This document shows, piece after piece, positions 20,991 through 33,800 of a stretch of 64,000 nucleotides of DNA. The notes beneath the pieces were generated by a model. It saw only the letters and a list, made by a program, of their open reading frames with translations, ran no database searches and had not been told where the DNA came from. The position numbers were made by a program, and so were the translations under genes. Source of the DNA: Diadema setosum (taxonomy: Eukaryota; Echinodermata; Echinoidea; Diadematoida; Diadematidae). The stretch is taken from assembly GCA_033980235.1 (NCBI GenBank), contig CM067062.1, forward strand, positions 5,519,696 to 5,583,695, written 5' to 3'. How positions within the stretch are numbered: position 1 is the first letter of the stretch; the number at the start of each line of letters is the position of its first letter.

Positions 20991-22488
20991 TTGGCATATG
21001 TACCAAGCAGTAATGTTTAATCAGTGGAGACATTGATTAGAGTAGAAATCTGACTAAACTAAGCAGTGCTGCTAGGCGCTATCAACAGCGAAGAGTGTTG
21101 TGCAAGCGGGATTACAAATGTTCGCAAACCAACCAAAGGAGGTGGTTTTAGCAAGCGACATATTTTCTTTTGTTTCTTTTTAAAAATAAGATATGCCAGC
21201 CTGTACATAGGTGAGCTTGGATTACATGTTTGATAAATAGTTTTGTAATTGTTTTCATGAAAGCTCTTGGAACAAGGGCTTTTTAGTGACTGGTGTTATA
21301 CAAAAGAAGTAAAAAAAAAAAAAAATAGCAACAACCACTTGTCTACATTTCTGCTTCTTTTCGTGCTGGATGTGTGAGAAAATTTTATCGGTGAGAATTA
21401 ATGTGATATCATGTGTATATTGTAAACTCCTTTTTGTTTCCATGCAACCACGTAAGTTTAACTTATTGACACTTTCTTTTGTTTTTAGTTTTTTTTCCTC
21501 AAATCACGAATTGAGCTGTTTTGCATAAATATTAATTACATGTGTAGGGAGCTCCTCAGATACGTGCCGCATTTGCTGCGGTGTCAAGGGACTTTCTCTT
21601 TTCACTGGAGCAAGCATTTTATCTATCCCATCAATTTATGAGCATGAAGAGATTATTGTGCCACGAGCATGAAACTCTCTACTGTAGTGTGAATATTTTC
21701 TTCCACTGCCATGTCTTACAAAGATTTCAAGCAACGGCAGGTGACAAGTGACTTAACATTTTGTGTGTACTTGCCAGTCCACAACACTTTAAAACGTCCT
21801 TTTTATCACCACATATCATGGGGGGAGGGGGCTGTTGCAGTGTTCCTTTGTAAATTGTGATTTCTCATTGTCACTTCAGATGGGGATGTTGTATTACATT
21901 CCAGCGTCACTTTTTTTTCTTTTTTCAATTTCCCTTTCTGTATTATAATCATGAACCTTGCATGCGATTCTTGTAGAGATGTCCATACATGTGTGGGGAA
22001 ACTGAATCTCCTATCTCGGCATCTTCCATGAGTAGGTACAATACTGACTATTTCAGTCAACCTGTGTCAAATGTATATATACAGGCACAGAAATACACCA
22101 AACGCTCAGTCACATACGCAGGCACAGCTTTTTCAAACACATTTTGCACCATCATGTATTGTTGGGTTTTTTGCTTTGATAAGTTTTTCAACTAAGAATA
22201 AAAAGTTCCAATTATGTCGTGATTCCTGGTGTCACTCTTTGCCTCCAAACACTGCGTTCGGTATGTTTATGCAAAACAGCTCACGTTGCCATGGAAGTCT
22301 CACTCTTGTACAAATTTTTCTTGTTAAGTCATGTAGAATTGATGAAATAAACTCCTCACGTTCTGTTTTGTAAATATCTGATAACGGGCTGTTCTCTTTG
22401 TGCCTTTCCTTGCATTCCATTGTAGTGTGGCAGTCGCTGGGTCTCCTGGCAAGGTCATGTGGACCCTTTGTTCCTAGGATGACATGAA
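20991..22488. other. Non-coding PP1 downstream flank
   Basis: AT-rich sequence with poly-A/T runs and short chance frames only. No repeat family or exon recognised. Confidence 0.45.
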
Positions 22489-22739
22489 GGCCTGAATTCA
22501 CAAAGGTGGTACAAATGAAACCATGGTTTAAACCATGGACAAAAACCATGGAGCGCCAAGTGTCGCACAGAATATTTCGTTACGAAAGTATCATTTCGTG
22601 GACGAAATATTCATTTAGTTGCAAAATGTTGTCATTTTGTTACAAAATAAACATTTCACCGACAACACTTGACGCTCCATGGTTTTTGTCCATGGTTTAA
22701 ACCATGGTTTCATTTGTACCACCTTCGTGAATTTGGGCC
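22489..22739. mobile_element. MITE with ~75-bp arms
   Basis: The left arm from GGCCTGAATTCACAAAGGTG and the complement of the right arm (GGCCCAAATTCACGAAGGTG) share the run GTACAAATGAAACCATGGTT, then TAAACCATGGACAAAAACCA, then TGGAGCG. GAA flanks both ends (22486-22488 and 22740-22742). Length 251 bp. Confidence 0.9.
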
Positions 22740-23301
22740 GAAATGTTTGGTTGTGCGTTGTTCTGGACTTGTTGGCATGATGGACTGAACTTAGCTCTAT
22801 TCAGACAATACTCTTGGCTTTACCGCCAAATTACCAGAGTATAAAGTGATTCAGCGTGTGCATGTGTGTGGAGGTATACGAGTGTAGACAGGTGTTCATT
22901 ATAGAGTTGACAGTTACCTGGTAACCTTGTTTTGCTCACCAGAGAGTGAATTTCTTAAAAATATTTGGTTAATTTTTAGAAACACTGAAAGGGTGTACAA
23001 TTGTAGTGAGAAAGTCAGGTTGCCATCAGCTGCAATTCATGGCAGTGAATATGCCCTATGATTCTTTGTACTGTATCAATCTCAAGTTTTATAAACATAA
23101 TCGATTATAATTTGTGATTGACTCTTATACATGTATTGCAACTGATTGCAACTTTGTTGCAATGGCCCCTAAACGTGAAATAAGATTTCGTATTACAAAT
23201 ATTCCATCTTTTTAAACATCTAAAATAAGAGTTTCACATGCTATCAAAGAGCAAGATCCAACCACTATAAGACACATCTGGTGGGACATATTCCATTATT
23301 T

Positions 23302-23303
<2 letters not shown>

Positions 23304-23333
<30 letters not shown>
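23304..23333 (+). repeat. (GT)15 microsatellite
   Basis: Uninterrupted GT repeats. Confidence 0.95.
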
Positions 23334-23337
<4 letters not shown>

Positions 23338-23725
23338 CAGTAAATTTTGTATATTTAAAGAAGGAAACACAAATCTATGGATTGAGGGAATGAAGCAATA
23401 TTTGCGGAACACACCAGGTACAATCTGTTGAAAAGTTATGAATACTCGATAAAGTTTTGGTGCTGCCATCATTGGATGAGAAGACTACAACATTTTGTGG
23501 CCCCAGATATGAACAACATTATAAGAGTATGAAATGTGACATCATAGCCATTCATTGCCATGGAAACGTTCTTGTTTACAATATGTGCATGTAATGCCAG
23601 TGGCAATTCATGAAAATTTAGTGTCGCATAAAAAGCTCTTTGCTCCGATTTGTAAAGTGCTAAAATTTCATGCTGCATATATTTATGGTTTTTATTATGT
23701 ATGTTTGTTTCTGGGGTTTGAATTT

Positions 23726-23775
23726 ATTTTTTATTTATTTATTTATTTTATTTTATTTATTTATTTATTTTTTTT
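23726..23775 (+). repeat. (TTTA)n microsatellite with T/G homopolymer end
   Basis: Tandem TTTA units followed by T and G runs up to ~23787. Confidence 0.85.
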
Positions 23776-24940
23776 TTTGGGGGGGGGTCATTTGAGTTCC
23801 TTGTCAGGGTCGGAAATATAAAATATACTTTTGGGGAGTCTCCTGGAAAACCTAGCTACTAAAACACACCTTTTAAAGGACATACAACTGATGTCGGCCA
23901 GGATTTAAAGTGAAGGATTACAGACGTTTCCTAGAAGACCTTACACAGAACGTTAACCCCTCTAGTGAACAAGTATCATGGAATCCCTTTCACAGGTGAT
24001 CAAAACACAGTGATTAAACCTTTTACCTGAACACTCATAAAGAGTACCACTGAAACCCTCACATGCGACCAAAATACTTACCATTCTAAAGAACACTAAA
24101 AATACCAGTAAAACCATCCTAGGTGACCAAAACATAGTCATTAACTCTACTAATGACCACTGCTTCAAAATGTCACTGTATCTTACAGTGTTATTGCTGG
24201 TGGTCACAACACAGATGATGCCAGTGGATCAATGCTCAAGAACGAATATGTTTTCTCTTTTCTTCCAATACGATGATTGTTATGTGTGACTCGTCTGAAG
24301 GCAGCTGTGACAAAGCTGAAAACATTATAGCCCACAGAATTTAAACAAAAAGTGTAAATGATTTGTTCAGAAATGGAAAGTTGATTATAAACACATACTG
24401 GATTTCCTCACTAAATCACTAAAGTTTCAATAATATGCTGCAAGGATGACAATTTTCAGTTTTTATGAATCATGTTACATCCGAGCTGTGTCTCAAATTT
24501 ACCTACAGGTTTCATGCGAGTGTCACATCTCCTGCATACTCGAGAGCACCTAACTTCAAATCTTTTTTTTTCTTTAATATCTACAACTGTCATCTTGCTG
24601 CCAGCTCTATTGCTGTACTTGAAACGTTCAAAGTGAAGTGGGACAAATTATAAACTTGTATTATTGGAAAGCGTACAGTCTGGGAATTTGATACCGATCC
24701 ACCAAAGTAAGAAAGATGATGGTTGGCGATTTGATTATGCTCTCTCAGTGACAGAAAGCACATTATGCTTACCAGCACTTGGTGAGGACTGCTTAGATAC
24801 ATGGAGAATTACAGCTCTGTGATCATGATTAAATTTCTGCAAAAGGTATATGAAGCAACAGAGAAGCATGAAAATTCTATGGGGGTCAAGTAGAAAATTC
24901 TTCAAGAATTTGTTCACTGTTTGTTTTCACTTTCCATCTG

Positions 24941-25190
24941 ACAAGATGGTTGTATAGCCCATACTCGGCTGCACTAGCTGGTCTTCAATGGGGTCCAGTT
25001 GTATGTACTTGGGTCAAACTGCTTCTCCAGGTTATGCACCCTGTTCTTTGTGATGAATTGATAGAGCAGGACCTTAACAAACATGGGCTATAACTCTTTC
25101 ACACATGGGACCTCCATTTTATGTCCTATCTGTGGGACAGCATGGTGTAGCGGCCAAAATGAATGGGTGATGGAGTCAAAAACTGAAGAA
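24941..25190 (-). repeat. 5'-truncated SINE copy
   Basis: Shares ordered blocks with the SINE at 28358-28722: AGATGGNTGNATAGCCCATA, CTGGTCTTCNATGGGGTCCAG, GATGAATNNATNNAGC, and GGGACCTCCATTTTATGTCC with TATC. The tRNA-like head is missing. Confidence 0.75.
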
Positions 25191-25290
25191 AGAGTGCCTC
25201 ACAAAACTTCATAGTGAATGGTGTTTGTTTCATTTCGTTCTTTCATGTTACGATATGGATCAGATAATCATTGTACCTTCTGATATTCAT

Positions 25291-25516
25291 TACTGTAAAA
25301 GTGGATATTTTTGCTTGAGAAATTTTTTCGTGCTTGGCCGGGTAAGATGAATTGCACATGTTTTTGATTCCGCAGAATGAGGACATTAACTAGATTCACT
25401 GCATTGGAACATATGCGACACAAAAAAACTTGCATGCTTTTATTTTCACGCTAGATTCTGGTTGCACAAAATGCGCAAATATTTCCACACCACAAAAAAT
25501 TTCCACTTTTACAGTA
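25291..25516. mobile_element. MITE, TACTGTAAAAGTGGA family, copy 1
   Basis: Begins TACTGTAAAAGTGGATATTT and ends with the complement of TACTGTAAAAGTGGAAATTT. A second copy is at 33141-33340. Confidence 0.85.
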
Positions 25517-25765
25517 TTCCACCATTTAGATGTCTTTCTCTCAACCTAGAAGCAGTTGCCATGGTGATTGAACAAATGAATGAAACAGTACACCCAATCA
25601 CTATTTAACAATACCAAAGAGCCTGCCCATTTGTATGTTTTAAGAAAATGTCCTGTTGAGAACTGCTATGTAAATTATGACATACAGGTGTAGGAGAGAT
25701 AAGGGAACAAAGTCTAAAACACTCCCCTTCAACCACACCATGAGATATAACACACACTACACACA

Positions 25766-25777
25766 TGCACACACACG

Positions 25778-25828
<51 letters not shown>
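25766..25828 (+). repeat. (CA)n microsatellite
   Basis: About 30 CA units, slightly interrupted by GCACG at the left. Confidence 0.95.
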
Positions 25829-26094
25829 CTGTCAAAAGCAGGAGTCATGCGAGGAGAGGACTTTAAATATGAAAACATGAAACACTTGCATTGCACTTCA
25901 CATATCTCTTTATCCCTTCACACTGTGTATTGCCATATGGATTCATGACAAAATCTCTTTTTCTTCTTTTTAACTCTAGTTTTGCAGAGAGAGGGTGTGG
26001 ATAAGCATGGAAAAAGTCATGTTGCAGGTTTATGCTCCAAAGAGTGGTGCTTACACTTGAGTGGGCAGTATAGTGACTTCTAGAATCTTTGCAA

Positions 26095-26315
26095 TACTGT
26101 AGGCCTATAAGCTGTTATTTTCGCGAGGGTTTAAAATTGCGAATCACAGTTGGATCGCGAATTTAACAACACCCGAAAATGACTCCATGTGCTGTTTTGA
26201 TAGAGCATTAACGTAAGCATCGGCGTCGATTCGTGAAAACAACATCTCGCAAAAATGTCTATGACCTCATCATTCGCGAAAATATCTGTACATGAAAATA
26301 ACAGCGTATACAGTA
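26095..26315. mobile_element. MITE, TACTGTA...CGCTGTTATTTTC family, copy 1
   Basis: The left end TACTGTAGGCCTATAAGCTG runs into TTATTTTCGCG. The complement of the right end is TACTGTATACGCTGTTATTT then TCATG. Interior repeats TTCGCGA and GCGAAT motifs. A longer relative is at 29794-30559. Confidence 0.75.
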
Positions 26316-27879
26316 TTCCTATCTGGCTAGTACAGCTATACATCAGTGCAGGGATGCCCGCCTTTATAACAGCACTGCAGTATTCCAAGAGCAACAAAGA
26401 CATTGTATTTTTGGTATTTAAAAAAAAAACGACAAAACAGTATGTTTTCATTCGTGCAATAGACATGTGTCGTAATACAAATTGGGGGAAAACAGTATTT
26501 TCTGTGAAATGTACAATTGAATTCATTTCTCACATGATGTTTCACACTTATTTACAACTTATAAGCTCTTAAAGCAAATATTTGTTTAACACACAACTTT
26601 CATGCTTTGGGAAAAGATGAAGACCTACAACGTGACTTGCTGTACATGTTCTTTATAAGTCATGGAGATATAATGATTGGTTTAAATTCATACCAACTGC
26701 GGTGTCATAAGTTACATGTATCATACATGAAAACAAGATTCTGAAGTCACCTGAACAAACATATTATTATATCTTTTTTTGCCAAAAATATCATATCAGC
26801 ATAACCCCATAGTCTTAGCTTCAGACTGATATCAAGTGAACCTGCTGCCTTTTGCCACCCTTTAAAACCCTTCATTTTTGACACACATGTTGGAGTGCTC
26901 TCTCTGCCAACAACTGGCAAATTTGTCTAGAAAGTAATTGTCAAAGAAATTACCCTTTTCTCCTAATCTCTATCATGTCACCAAGGCCTTCTTGTCAGAC
27001 TGAGGCACAATGCTACATCCGAGTGGGCTTGCTAACTTGACAGCTAGGTCAAGTTTATTCAAATTGTCCATCAGTTGCAATAGGTCAAGTTTGGATGGAT
27101 TACTGATGTGGATGAAAAGGCCTGCCATGTTAACCTGTTAAGGATGAGTCCCGAATATACTCGGGCAAGTGTCTATGGGATGCGTGTTGTAGCAAAATCA
27201 GCCCGTCCTCAATGGGTTAAGCTAAGTGCTTGGGCATGCAACAGGTAAAAAGATTAAGTTAGGACCGATATCTGGGGCCCATACTTAGCCTTATGATACA
27301 ATTTCAGGTTTCAGAGCTGTGTGAAACCTAAACCCTAAACACTGTCCTGTAGAGGGCAGTCTCTGCATTGACACACTGAGGACTCATCCCGACTCACTGT
27401 GCAGTGGTGTGATGGGAGTGTCTCATGGTGCTTGTTTCACACCTCTCAGTGTTCACAGTCTACACTCCATCACATTTTGCACATTAGTGCTGTCGAATCC
27501 AGAGTGGAGGAATCTTTCACTCTTCAGTCGTGATGAGGTTTTGCATCTCCCTTTTTCGATCACCATCACCTCCACCACCACCATCATCATCAGCATCATC
27601 TTCAATCCATGATGATACCATCCACGCTGTACTACATCATGAGACTAACTTTCCTGGCATCAATCTCCATGTAACAGGAAGAGGAAGAATTCCAGGGGAA
27701 AACAAAATTAAAAATCTGCCTTTCAACTCATTCATGCTGAACCTTCCATCAAACATCATCTGCACCTGAGCCTAGTAGGTATCTCTTATCAAGTGTCTTG
27801 GCACAATACATTGTTGTTAAGATACCCAAGTATCTACAGCTGTTGTCAAAGACAAGACACCAAGTCCCCTGGGCATCCA

Positions 27880-30800
27880 TCACCTTCCTCCAATCACAAA
27901 GCAGTTCTCTTCGGCATCATCTCCCTGGTCGTCATCCTTCTCGTCCTCGTCCTCGTCACTGTCGCTGCTGGCATCTTCTGCTTCTGCCTTTTTTTTCGCT
28001 GTCAGTAGAAGCAAACAGGATGACACCAGCTCAACAAATAAACATTATAATGAGAATAACACACAAGGCCAAAGAATGAGATCAAATTCTAAATATCTTT
28101 TATTTTACGAAGTTGATGGCATTGAGGCCCTTTTGTCTTTTTTTTTTCTTTATCAGATTTTGCCTTTTGCCATTTTTCTATTGATTTCAGAAAGCCGCTT
28201 GCACTACTGCGCTCTGTTCAAAGCAAGTAATGCCACCATGTGTTATCTCATCGACTAATCAAGCTGATGCAAATTAGGAACAAAGAGAACTTTGTGTTCA
28301 TTCAGATTTTTCCATTGAGTTTTTTTTTTTTTTTTTATTGTAACTGATTGACAACTTTTTTGTTTGTTTGTTTGTTTGTTCATTTCCACCTAAGGAGATG
28401 GCTGGATAGCCCATATTCAGCTATGTTAAGCTGGTCTTCCATGGGGTCCAGTTGGATGTGAGGTGGGACCACTTCACTGGGTTAAACACCCTGCTCTTTG
28501 CGATGAATAAATGAAGCGGGAGCTTTTACGTGCATGAGTTGTTACTCTCTCATACACGGGACCTCCATTTTATGTCCTATCCAAGGGATAGAGTGTTTTT
28601 GCCTCTTGCTAGAGGGGGCGGTATGCTTACAAACAACATTGCTCAGTCCAGACTCGGGTTCGAACCCGGGACCTTAGGATCGCGAGGCAGACGCATTACC
28701 AACTGAGCCAACGCACCGCCCTAATTAAATTACCCTTCATCAATGTAAATAAACACCAATTATTCAGCTTTTCATATGTAGCCATTATCAAAATTGTGGG
28801 CATACACCATACTCTGGTTGGACTCAAACCAACAATCTCCTTATTGATAAACAGGCGATATCCACTGTTGCTATCAGGTGGAAGCTCTATAGTCTAGTAG
28901 ATATAATGCCCACCTAGAAATCAGGAGAATGTTGGTTTGAGTTCAACCCAAGAACATATGCCCATGATTTTTCATCATGGCTACTACTAAAACACTGGTT
29001 AATTGGCATAATTTATATAGATGAAGGGCAATTTGTCAATCAGTTGCAACTTTTGAGTTTCATATGCCGATTAAAATGTTGCGATATTTATGTTAATTCC
29101 ACATCAACATGATAACAGCTATCAGAAATCTACCTCTTGCAATTAATAGCATAGACTGGTAAAGACTCACACAGTTTTACCTCAGTGCACTGATGTGTAT
29201 ATACAACTTGTATATTGGATAATGTCATATTTCTACCAACTTCTTCAAATTCAAATCATGCAGGGGAGAAGTTTTCTGGCTTAATTTTTATCTCACCCTT
29301 TTCTTCTTCCTCCATCTTTTTCTTCTTTGCTTGCATCTTCTGCTTCTGCTTCAATCTGCAAAAGATAAAGTATGATACATAAATGGAATCAGATTGTTCC
29401 ATGTCGCTCTTCCCATCTACAAAGTCACACAGCAAGACATCTTGCAGGGCTGTCCAAAGGTCTGAGCTTGCATGCAGTTCATGACAGATTTCATGCCAGT
29501 TTAAAGGCAGTTTGAATTCCCTTTATTGCCAGCAAAACTAACTATGACATTTATGCACAAATGTCCCACTTAACATCTGTGAGAATGACACAAACATTTG
29601 CATATCTATAAGACAAGTCATGGGGCTTACACAGTCATATTTACTCTCCAAAAAAAAAAAAAAGGAACAAATAAAACATCTGAAAAACATAAAATCAAAA
29701 TGCTTTTTGACCAGAGAAAATTCATATATCACTTTCCTGACTTCAGAATTCATTTTGTATGTGCAAGTGACTCAATTCACATTACATATCGAATACTGTA
29801 GACGCTATATATTTCGCGTGGGTTTTATTTTTGCGAATTTCGCGAGTCGGGAGCGAAATTAACAACACGCGAAAATATTACCTTCCAAAATGAATCCCTT
29901 GCCTTGATGATACGAACATTTCAGTACTAGTATACCATGTCACGGCTTACCGAACAGACCATATAAACTGGCTAAGATTGTTTACGTACATATAGCACGT
30001 CCACGTCGAACTACTAGTATACACAGCCCAGTCGCTGTAAGTAGCATTCGCACAGCACAGTAGACGGCGCAATACCATTTCTGCGAGAAATTCCACTTTC
30101 TTTTGTTTTTGTTTTTTTTTTTCATTGCGCCACAACGATACAAACATGCGGCGTGTCACCCTTGATTACATGTGCGCTATAGCTCTTGCGTTTGCATGCC
30201 GCTACGTCTTTGCAAGTACTGTATGTCAACTTTAGGGGCCGGGGCTTCGTATGCTCCAGCTGGTTGCCGCTGAATTTACTCGTACCCCTCGTACCACTCA
30301 TCAGAAATCTAGCACGATATGCTTAACCACTTCAAAAATGTTGAATTCTAACTTACTAGTTCGCAGAGTTTGGTAAGTTTTTTTCATGCAGTGTATGAAT
30401 AGAATCATTCTTATTTGCTAGTAAGTTGAACATTCACACTTTCTTTGCCACTTCATATTTTCTCTGGTCCCCCAGTCGCGAATTTAACCACTCGCGAATA
30501 TGTGTGTCAGCAGCAATTCGCGAAAATTTATGTACGTGAAAATTATAGCGTATACAGTACATCATTGTAAATTTGGGGCGTCATTTATGTGACTGGTCAC
30601 CCTGTGAAATGGACTTCAAAGACTTCACAATGCAATGAAGATTTCAACAGTGCATTGTGTTCTCTGTGATGGTAAACATTGATGATGATTTCATTGTAAT
30701 GTTTAAAAAACAGAAAAACAATCTCATCTTGATGGACACTCATATCAAATTGGTCAATTCACCTTTTTGCTCTCTTCTTCGCTGTTCTTTCTTCTGCTGC

Positions 30801-33800
30801 TTTTTCATTCTGTTCCAGTTTCTCGTGGTAGGCCACGTCTTTGTCTTCCTGGAATGGAGAGAGGAAAAAGGTCACAAGTCCAGTCTCATTTAAGTCAGTA
30901 TAGAAAATGTAACCTCTGTTGTCATCAAAGATGACAAATATATCAGTGAAAAATTACATCACAATAATTGCCAGAGTGAATACATGTGGATGAATGAAAA
31001 ACTTCACAGTCTACTACTCACTGAAATGATGATAAATCAATATTTGGGGTAGCACTTCTTGACTAGACACAAGATATTTCAATCGAGCAGGATACAGCTG
31101 AATATGAGTCTATGATTGTTTTTCTCTATGTGGAATCAATCGCTCCCTTTCTCAGATGTCATTTGGAGAAGCACAGCATTCATGTTGTCTACAAGGACAA
31201 CACCACCATCAGAAACCAGTTGGTTAGTGTCAAAGACCCCAGGCCAACCCTCAGGAGGGATGGAGTGGTCTACCAGATCCCATGCAGAGATTGTGACAAG
31301 AGTTACATAGGTGAGACCGGCAGGCCTGTTGCAGAAAGGATATCAGAACACAGATGGGACATTACAAACCATGGAACAGAGCTATCTGCAGTAGCCAAGC
31401 ATGCATGGAATGCGCAGCACCACCCAAACTGGGTGGGAGTGAAGTGCATTGACACAGCACGGCACTGGTACACCAGGAACCCATTTCACAAAAAGATGAC
31501 ACGATAGCAACTCTTGCTGGAATGGCAATCGCCATGGTAATGCCAAGAATCCAGCTTCCTGATTGGTTGTTGCTATTGGAATTTTGCCATTCCAGCAAAG
31601 AGTTGTCATCCTAACATCTTTTATGAAATGGGGCCACGAAGAGTGAAGGAAGCCATCCAGATATGGCTCAACAAAGGCAACGTCAAAGGGTTGTAGGTTC
31701 CCTGAATCCTGGATGTGATGTATTTGCCTTCACCAACAGAAGGGACACCCATCCACCATCACCAACGAAGGGGGAGACATCTCCAATGAGATCCCACCTC
31801 TGACGTCTGCAAAAGAGTTGCTAAACTGGATTGTCAACCATCGGACACATGATGGCGCACTGCCCGACTTGTGCAAGGGGGCAGCATGCTGCCAACTAGG
31901 TCTACAAACACGTTATAACTTACGTGTACGCACCACTGTGTTTCATTGTACCTGCCGACACTCAGCAGCAGCAAACGAAATGTTGTAAATCTTACCTATG
32001 ATTTTCTTTGTGAGACAAACAATTACCTTTGCCCCAGCATCAACGATATTTCTTGTTTCTTAGGATTAATGTCTAAGGGGCAGTTAACTTGTGTACCAAT
32101 AGCTATTCAAATAGCTATTCTCCAATTACAAAAAGAATCCTTGTAAACAGGTTAGGTCTTGGCTGGTCTGCACACATAAAAACTGGAAGACTGTTACCCA
32201 TGTTCACTTTGACTTCATGATAAGATCAAAGTCAACAAACAGTAAAAGGATGTGTCATTGAAAATGGACGAGCAGTGATATTAGGGAAGTTATGGAATTT
32301 CAAGTTAAGCATGTTTTTATTTAGATATTGACATCATACATACAAATCATGTATGCAAATTAGATGAGATGATTCATTAGCTCACAGCTTCTTCATTAGT
32401 TTGCACACAAATTCCCCCAAACTTTTATTTGTTTTAATCTTTTTTTTTTTTACATCAATTCAGAGAGAAGGAAATACATCTTTCACATCTTTTCCATGAG
32501 TTTCAAATCTCCCAAAATTATCAACTACCCCCCACAAAAAGGTGTTCATGCTTGGTCAATAACTTCCATGATTCTTTGGAAGTTTTATCGTTTCAGTGTA
32601 AACCCGTAATAATGATAGTAATGAACACAGCATTTGTAATGCACCATTCATCTAGTGACCTATTCTGAGGTAGGCTCTACTGAGGATCACAATTAGAGCA
32701 GGGAGGTGTGTCCCACCTCCCTGATTAGAGCAAGTTATATACGTATCAAGGTGTAAAATTAATGAGGCGTGTATAGATAGCTCCACTGGAAGACACAAGA
32801 AGAATTTCCACACTTTTGTGAATGGGTACCATGTCTCGATGGATAAAAGGTAACAAGATGACATGATCAGTAGTCCCACCACTCTCTCACCTTCTCTGCT
32901 CGGTTCTGAATGTACGTCACTCTGGCCAGCTCTCGCCGTCTGTAGCCACGATAGACATGGAACTCCCCGCTGCCTGCTCCAGCACTAGATCCTGGAGATC
33001 ATACAGGAAGATAAAGGCCAATCTCATTGTTTGGCATGTACAGGAGAAACCACTCATGTATGGACAGAAGATATCACAAATTCATTGATATTTCCTAAGC
33101 ATGGCTATTCCACATACAACATACCACAGATAACAGAAACTACTGTAAAAGTGGAAATTTGGTGAAGTTGAAATTTTTGCACATTTCGCACAACCAGAAA
33201 CCAGCATGAAAATAAAAGCATGTGAATATTTTTGCTTGCTTTACATTCCAGTAATTCATGTCTGATATGAAACTCACCTTACCCCGCCAAGGGGGAAAAA
33301 AAAAAATCACATATATGCAAAAATATCCACTTTTACAGTATGAACATAGATTATACAAGGTAGGATTGTTGGAAACATTTCAACATGTACGTATATGATA
33401 AACACTTCGCAAAGGATGTAAACAATGGTTTACAATGAAAGGGTTTCGCCAACCCAAATGTGATGCACATTTTGTATGTACAGATAATGAAACAAAGTTT
33501 TACTTTGCAAATTTAATGCAATCAAAAGAACAACAACCATGCTGGCAAGTCTCGTGTTAGTAATTACAGAATCTAGAAATTAAATCATGCCAGTAATAAT
33601 CATGGCCTCTATAGTAAATTCACATTCAAAAGTCAAAAGTCTAGTTTGTTGTTTATGTGGTGTAGACAATCTCAGAGTCACCTGATTCTAGCATTTCAGT
33701 TTATACTGTATCTTTACAGACTTTAGAACCCAGGCATACTCTTGTTACTACAGTAAAATTTTAAATTTTTACATTATTCATCAAATCATAGTTTGAACTA

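Noticed and set aside
27409..27769. Plus-strand Ser/Pro-rich ORFs near PRKRIP1 exon 6
   Set aside because: They translate a (CAC/ATC)-rich simple repeat and the antisense of the PRKRIP1 acidic exon; no family resemblance.
28650..28722. Functional tRNA-Ala gene
   Set aside because: A and B boxes are good, but it is the head of a ~365-bp SINE with a body and (AAAC)n tail.
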